DNA of 32,620 nt from Arthrobacter sp. EpRS71 (GTDB lineage Bacteria; Actinomycetota; Actinomycetes; Actinomycetales; Micrococcaceae). Where the stretch lies: the NCBI RefSeq assembly GCF_001512285.1, contig NZ_LNUV01000006.1, positions 1 through 32,620 on the forward strand, in the 5' to 3' direction. A program made the position numbers and the translations under genes. The notes below the pieces were generated by a model. That model worked only from the letters and a program-made list of their open reading frames with translations, ran no database searches and was not told the DNA's origin. Below are positions 30,998-32,620 of this stretch, piece by piece (the first letter of the stretch is position 1; every line of letters starts with the position of its first letter).

Positions 30998-32485
30998 ATG
31001 AACACCACGCTCACCCTCGACTGGCACGGCCGTGCCGATGCACTGACCATGGATGGCAGGGCCTTCGTCGATGGCCGCCGGGTAGCGGCCGGCACCGGCC
31101 TTACCCGTCCCACTATCAGCCCGATTGACGGCCGCGTCCTCGCTGAGCTGGCTGCTTGCACGGCCGCTGATGTTGATCACGCAGTAACAGCCGCAAGGCG
31201 CGCCTTTCCTGCGTGGGCGCGATGCGGAGCCGAGAAGCGGAAGGAGTTGCTGCTGTCCTTGGCTGCCCTGATGGAGCAGCATGCTGATGAACTGGCTCTC
31301 CTGGAGACGCTGGACAGCGGAAAACCAATACTCCAAAGCACAACAGTGGATGTGCCAGGTGCCATCTCCACGCTGCGTTGGTACGCGGAAGCGGCGGACA
31401 AACAGAACGGGGAATTGCCAGCAGTTCCGCCTGGAGCAACAGCGTTGGTGACACGTGAGCCTCTGGGGGTGGTGGCGGCGATCGTTCCTTGGAATTTCCC
31501 GCTGGAAATCGCGGTGTGGAAACTGGCTCCAGCGCTCGCCTCCGGAAACACTGTGGTGCTCAAGCCGGCCGAACAGACCTCGTTGAGTGTGCTGCGCCTC
31601 GCCGAGTTGGCCGCTGAAGCGGGTCTCCCGGATGGTGTTCTGAACATCATGACCGGCACGGGCCGCGAAGTGGGCGCGGCTTTGGCAAACCACATGGACG
31701 TTGATGCGCTGGCCTTCACGGGCTCCACGGCCGTTTCCCGGACCCTCCTGGAAGCCTCGGGGCGCAGCAACCTCAAGCGGCTCAGCCTCGAGGCGGGCGG
31801 CAAGAGTTCCAACATCATCTTTGCTGATACGTCAGACCTTCGTGAAGCGGCCGCGAAGGCCGCATTTGGGGCTTTCTACAACCAGGGGCAGGTCTGCTCT
31901 GCAAACTCCCGGATCCTGGTTCAACGGGACATTCATGACGAATTTGCTGCCCTGCTTGCAGACGCGGCGGCGGGCTATCGCCCCGCTGACCCTTTGGCCG
32001 GGCTGGAGGGCAACGGTGCCCTGATCAGCAGCGCCCACGCGAACGACGTCGAAGGCTGGATTCGGCGCGGCCGCGCCGAAGGTGAGGTGCTTTTCGGCGG
32101 TGAGCGGCACGAAATCCGCGGCTCCGACGCCTATCTTGAGCCCACCTTGTTGGGCGGGCTTGCGCCGGATCACGACGTCCACCGGGACGAGATTTTCGGG
32201 CCGGTGGCTGTGCTGCACGCTTTCGACTCGGAGGAGGAAGCGGTGCATTTGGCCAATGCCACGGATTACGGATTGGCTGCGTCCGTGTGGACGTCCAACC
32301 TGTCCCGCGGCCATCGGGTTGCGGGGGAGTTGCTTGCCGGAACGGTCTCGGTCAATACTGTGGATGCGCTGGGGAATACCACCCCGTTCGGAGGCTTCAA
32401 GCAGTCCGGATTCGGCCGCGACCTTTCCCTGCACGCCTTCGATAATTACACCGCGACGAAGACTACGTGGATCCAGTTCGGCTGA
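30998..32485 (+). CDS. NAD(P)-dependent aldehyde dehydrogenase
   Basis: 495 residues, full length. Family motifs: VVAAIVPWNFPLEIAVWKLA for cofactor binding, catalytic Glu265 in SLEAGGKSS and catalytic Cys300 in NQGQVCSANSR. The oligomerisation end reads TTPFGGFKQSGFGRDLSLHA. The glutamate motif has Ala where LELGGKS is more usual, a mild variant. A good CAGGAG lies before ATG 30998. It follows the membrane protein gene by 22 bp. Likely oxidises the aldehyde produced by the neighbouring amine oxidase to the acid, for example an arylacetaldehyde to an arylacetate. The pathway assignment is inference from position. Confidence 0.95.
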   Translation: MNTTLTLDWHGRADALTMDGRAFVDGRRVAAGTGLTRPTISPIDGRVLAELAACTAADVDHAVTAARRAFPAWARCGAEKRKELLLSLAALMEQHADELALLETLDSGKPILQSTTVDVPGAISTLRWYAEAADKQNGELPAVPPGATALVTREPLGVVAAIVPWNFPLEIAVWKLAPALASGNTVVLKPAEQTSLSVLRLAELAAEAGLPDGVLNIMTGTGREVGAALANHMDVDALAFTGSTAVSRTLLEASGRSNLKRLSLEAGGKSSNIIFADTSDLREAAAKAAFGAFYNQGQVCSANSRILVQRDIHDEFAALLADAAAGYRPADPLAGLEGNGALISSAHANDVEGWIRRGRAEGEVLFGGERHEIRGSDAYLEPTLLGGLAPDHDVHRDEIFGPVAVLHAFDSEEEAVHLANATDYGLAASVWTSNLSRGHRVAGELLAGTVSVNTVDALGNTTPFGGFKQSGFGRDLSLHAFDNYTATKTTWIQFG

Positions 32486-32620
32486 TCCAGGGCATCTGAA
32501 AATCCGTTGATGCGCATCGCTATTCCATGGTTTACGTGATGCAAGTCACGCGCCTACGCTGGGTCTCACAGCGGACCGGAGCTGGCACGTCAACTTAGGC
32601 GAGGGCCCGCCCGTCCCTCC
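32486..32620 (+). promoter_or_regulatory. Promoter-like region after the ALDH gene with a CRP/GlxR-like site
   Basis: 135 bp with no coding sequence. CGTGATGCAAGTCACG (32535-32550) matches the actinobacterial CRP/GlxR consensus core GTGA-N6-TCAC. TACGCT follows at 32554-32559 as a possible -10. The next gene lies beyond the window, so its identity is unknown. Confidence 0.45.

Overview
The window looks like chromosomal DNA of a high-GC Gram-positive soil bacterium of the Arthrobacter/Paenarthrobacter type (Micrococcaceae). The evidence is GC-rich third codon positions, frequent GTG/TTG starts, copper/topaquinone amine oxidases, actinobacterial domains of unknown function (DUF3151, DUF5134, DUF6480) and an fba-DUF3151-purA neighbourhood that I recall from these genera. 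I see no tRNA, rRNA, CRISPR array, phage or insertion sequence.

Layout. (a) 1-2831: the 3' end of a copper amine oxidase, an APC-family permease and a DUF5134-type membrane protein, probably an amine uptake and oxidation locus. (b) 2912-4471: a remnant of class II fructose-bisphosphate aldolase that has lost its middle and changed frame, DUF3151, a strong hairpin terminator, a 73-bp element duplicated in tandem, and a uracil-DNA-glycosylase-like gene. (c) 4859-7200: a compact secretion module with two proteins carrying SipW-type signal sequences and an ER/SipW-type signal peptidase. The peptidase is fused to a second membrane-anchored, substrate-like half. (d) 7439-11485: purA, a 14-TM drug-exporter-type MFS protein, an SMP-30/gluconolactonase and a DUF6480 protein. 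(e) 11567-19681: organic-acid and redox genes. These are a D-lactate-dehydrogenase-type flavin/Fe-S protein, a stand-alone SdhA/FrdA-like flavoprotein divergent from a LysR regulator, malate dehydrogenase, and an FMO-like flavoprotein. (f) 19758-21218: a secreted FG-GAP repeat protein. (g) 21359-27615: a minus-strand operon ridA-DUF1028-M20 amidohydrolase-aspA, divergent from a LysR regulator and an MHS-family transporter. (h) 27679-32485: a TetR regulator and a second, complete copper amine oxidase on the minus strand, divergent from a small His-containing membrane protein and an aldehyde dehydrogenase.

How they fit together. Both ends of the window serve amine catabolism: permease, then amine oxidase (aldehyde + NH3 + H2O2), then aldehyde dehydrogenase. 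The middle channels C4 and C3 acids: aspartate to fumarate by AspA, malate to oxaloacetate by MDH, fumarate/succinate or a related acid by the flavoprotein, and lactate by the D-LDH-like enzyme. The least described parts are the M20/DUF1028/RidA/AspA locus, which reads as a catabolic route for an unknown aspartate derivative, and the SipW-type secretion module with its peptidase-substrate fusion.
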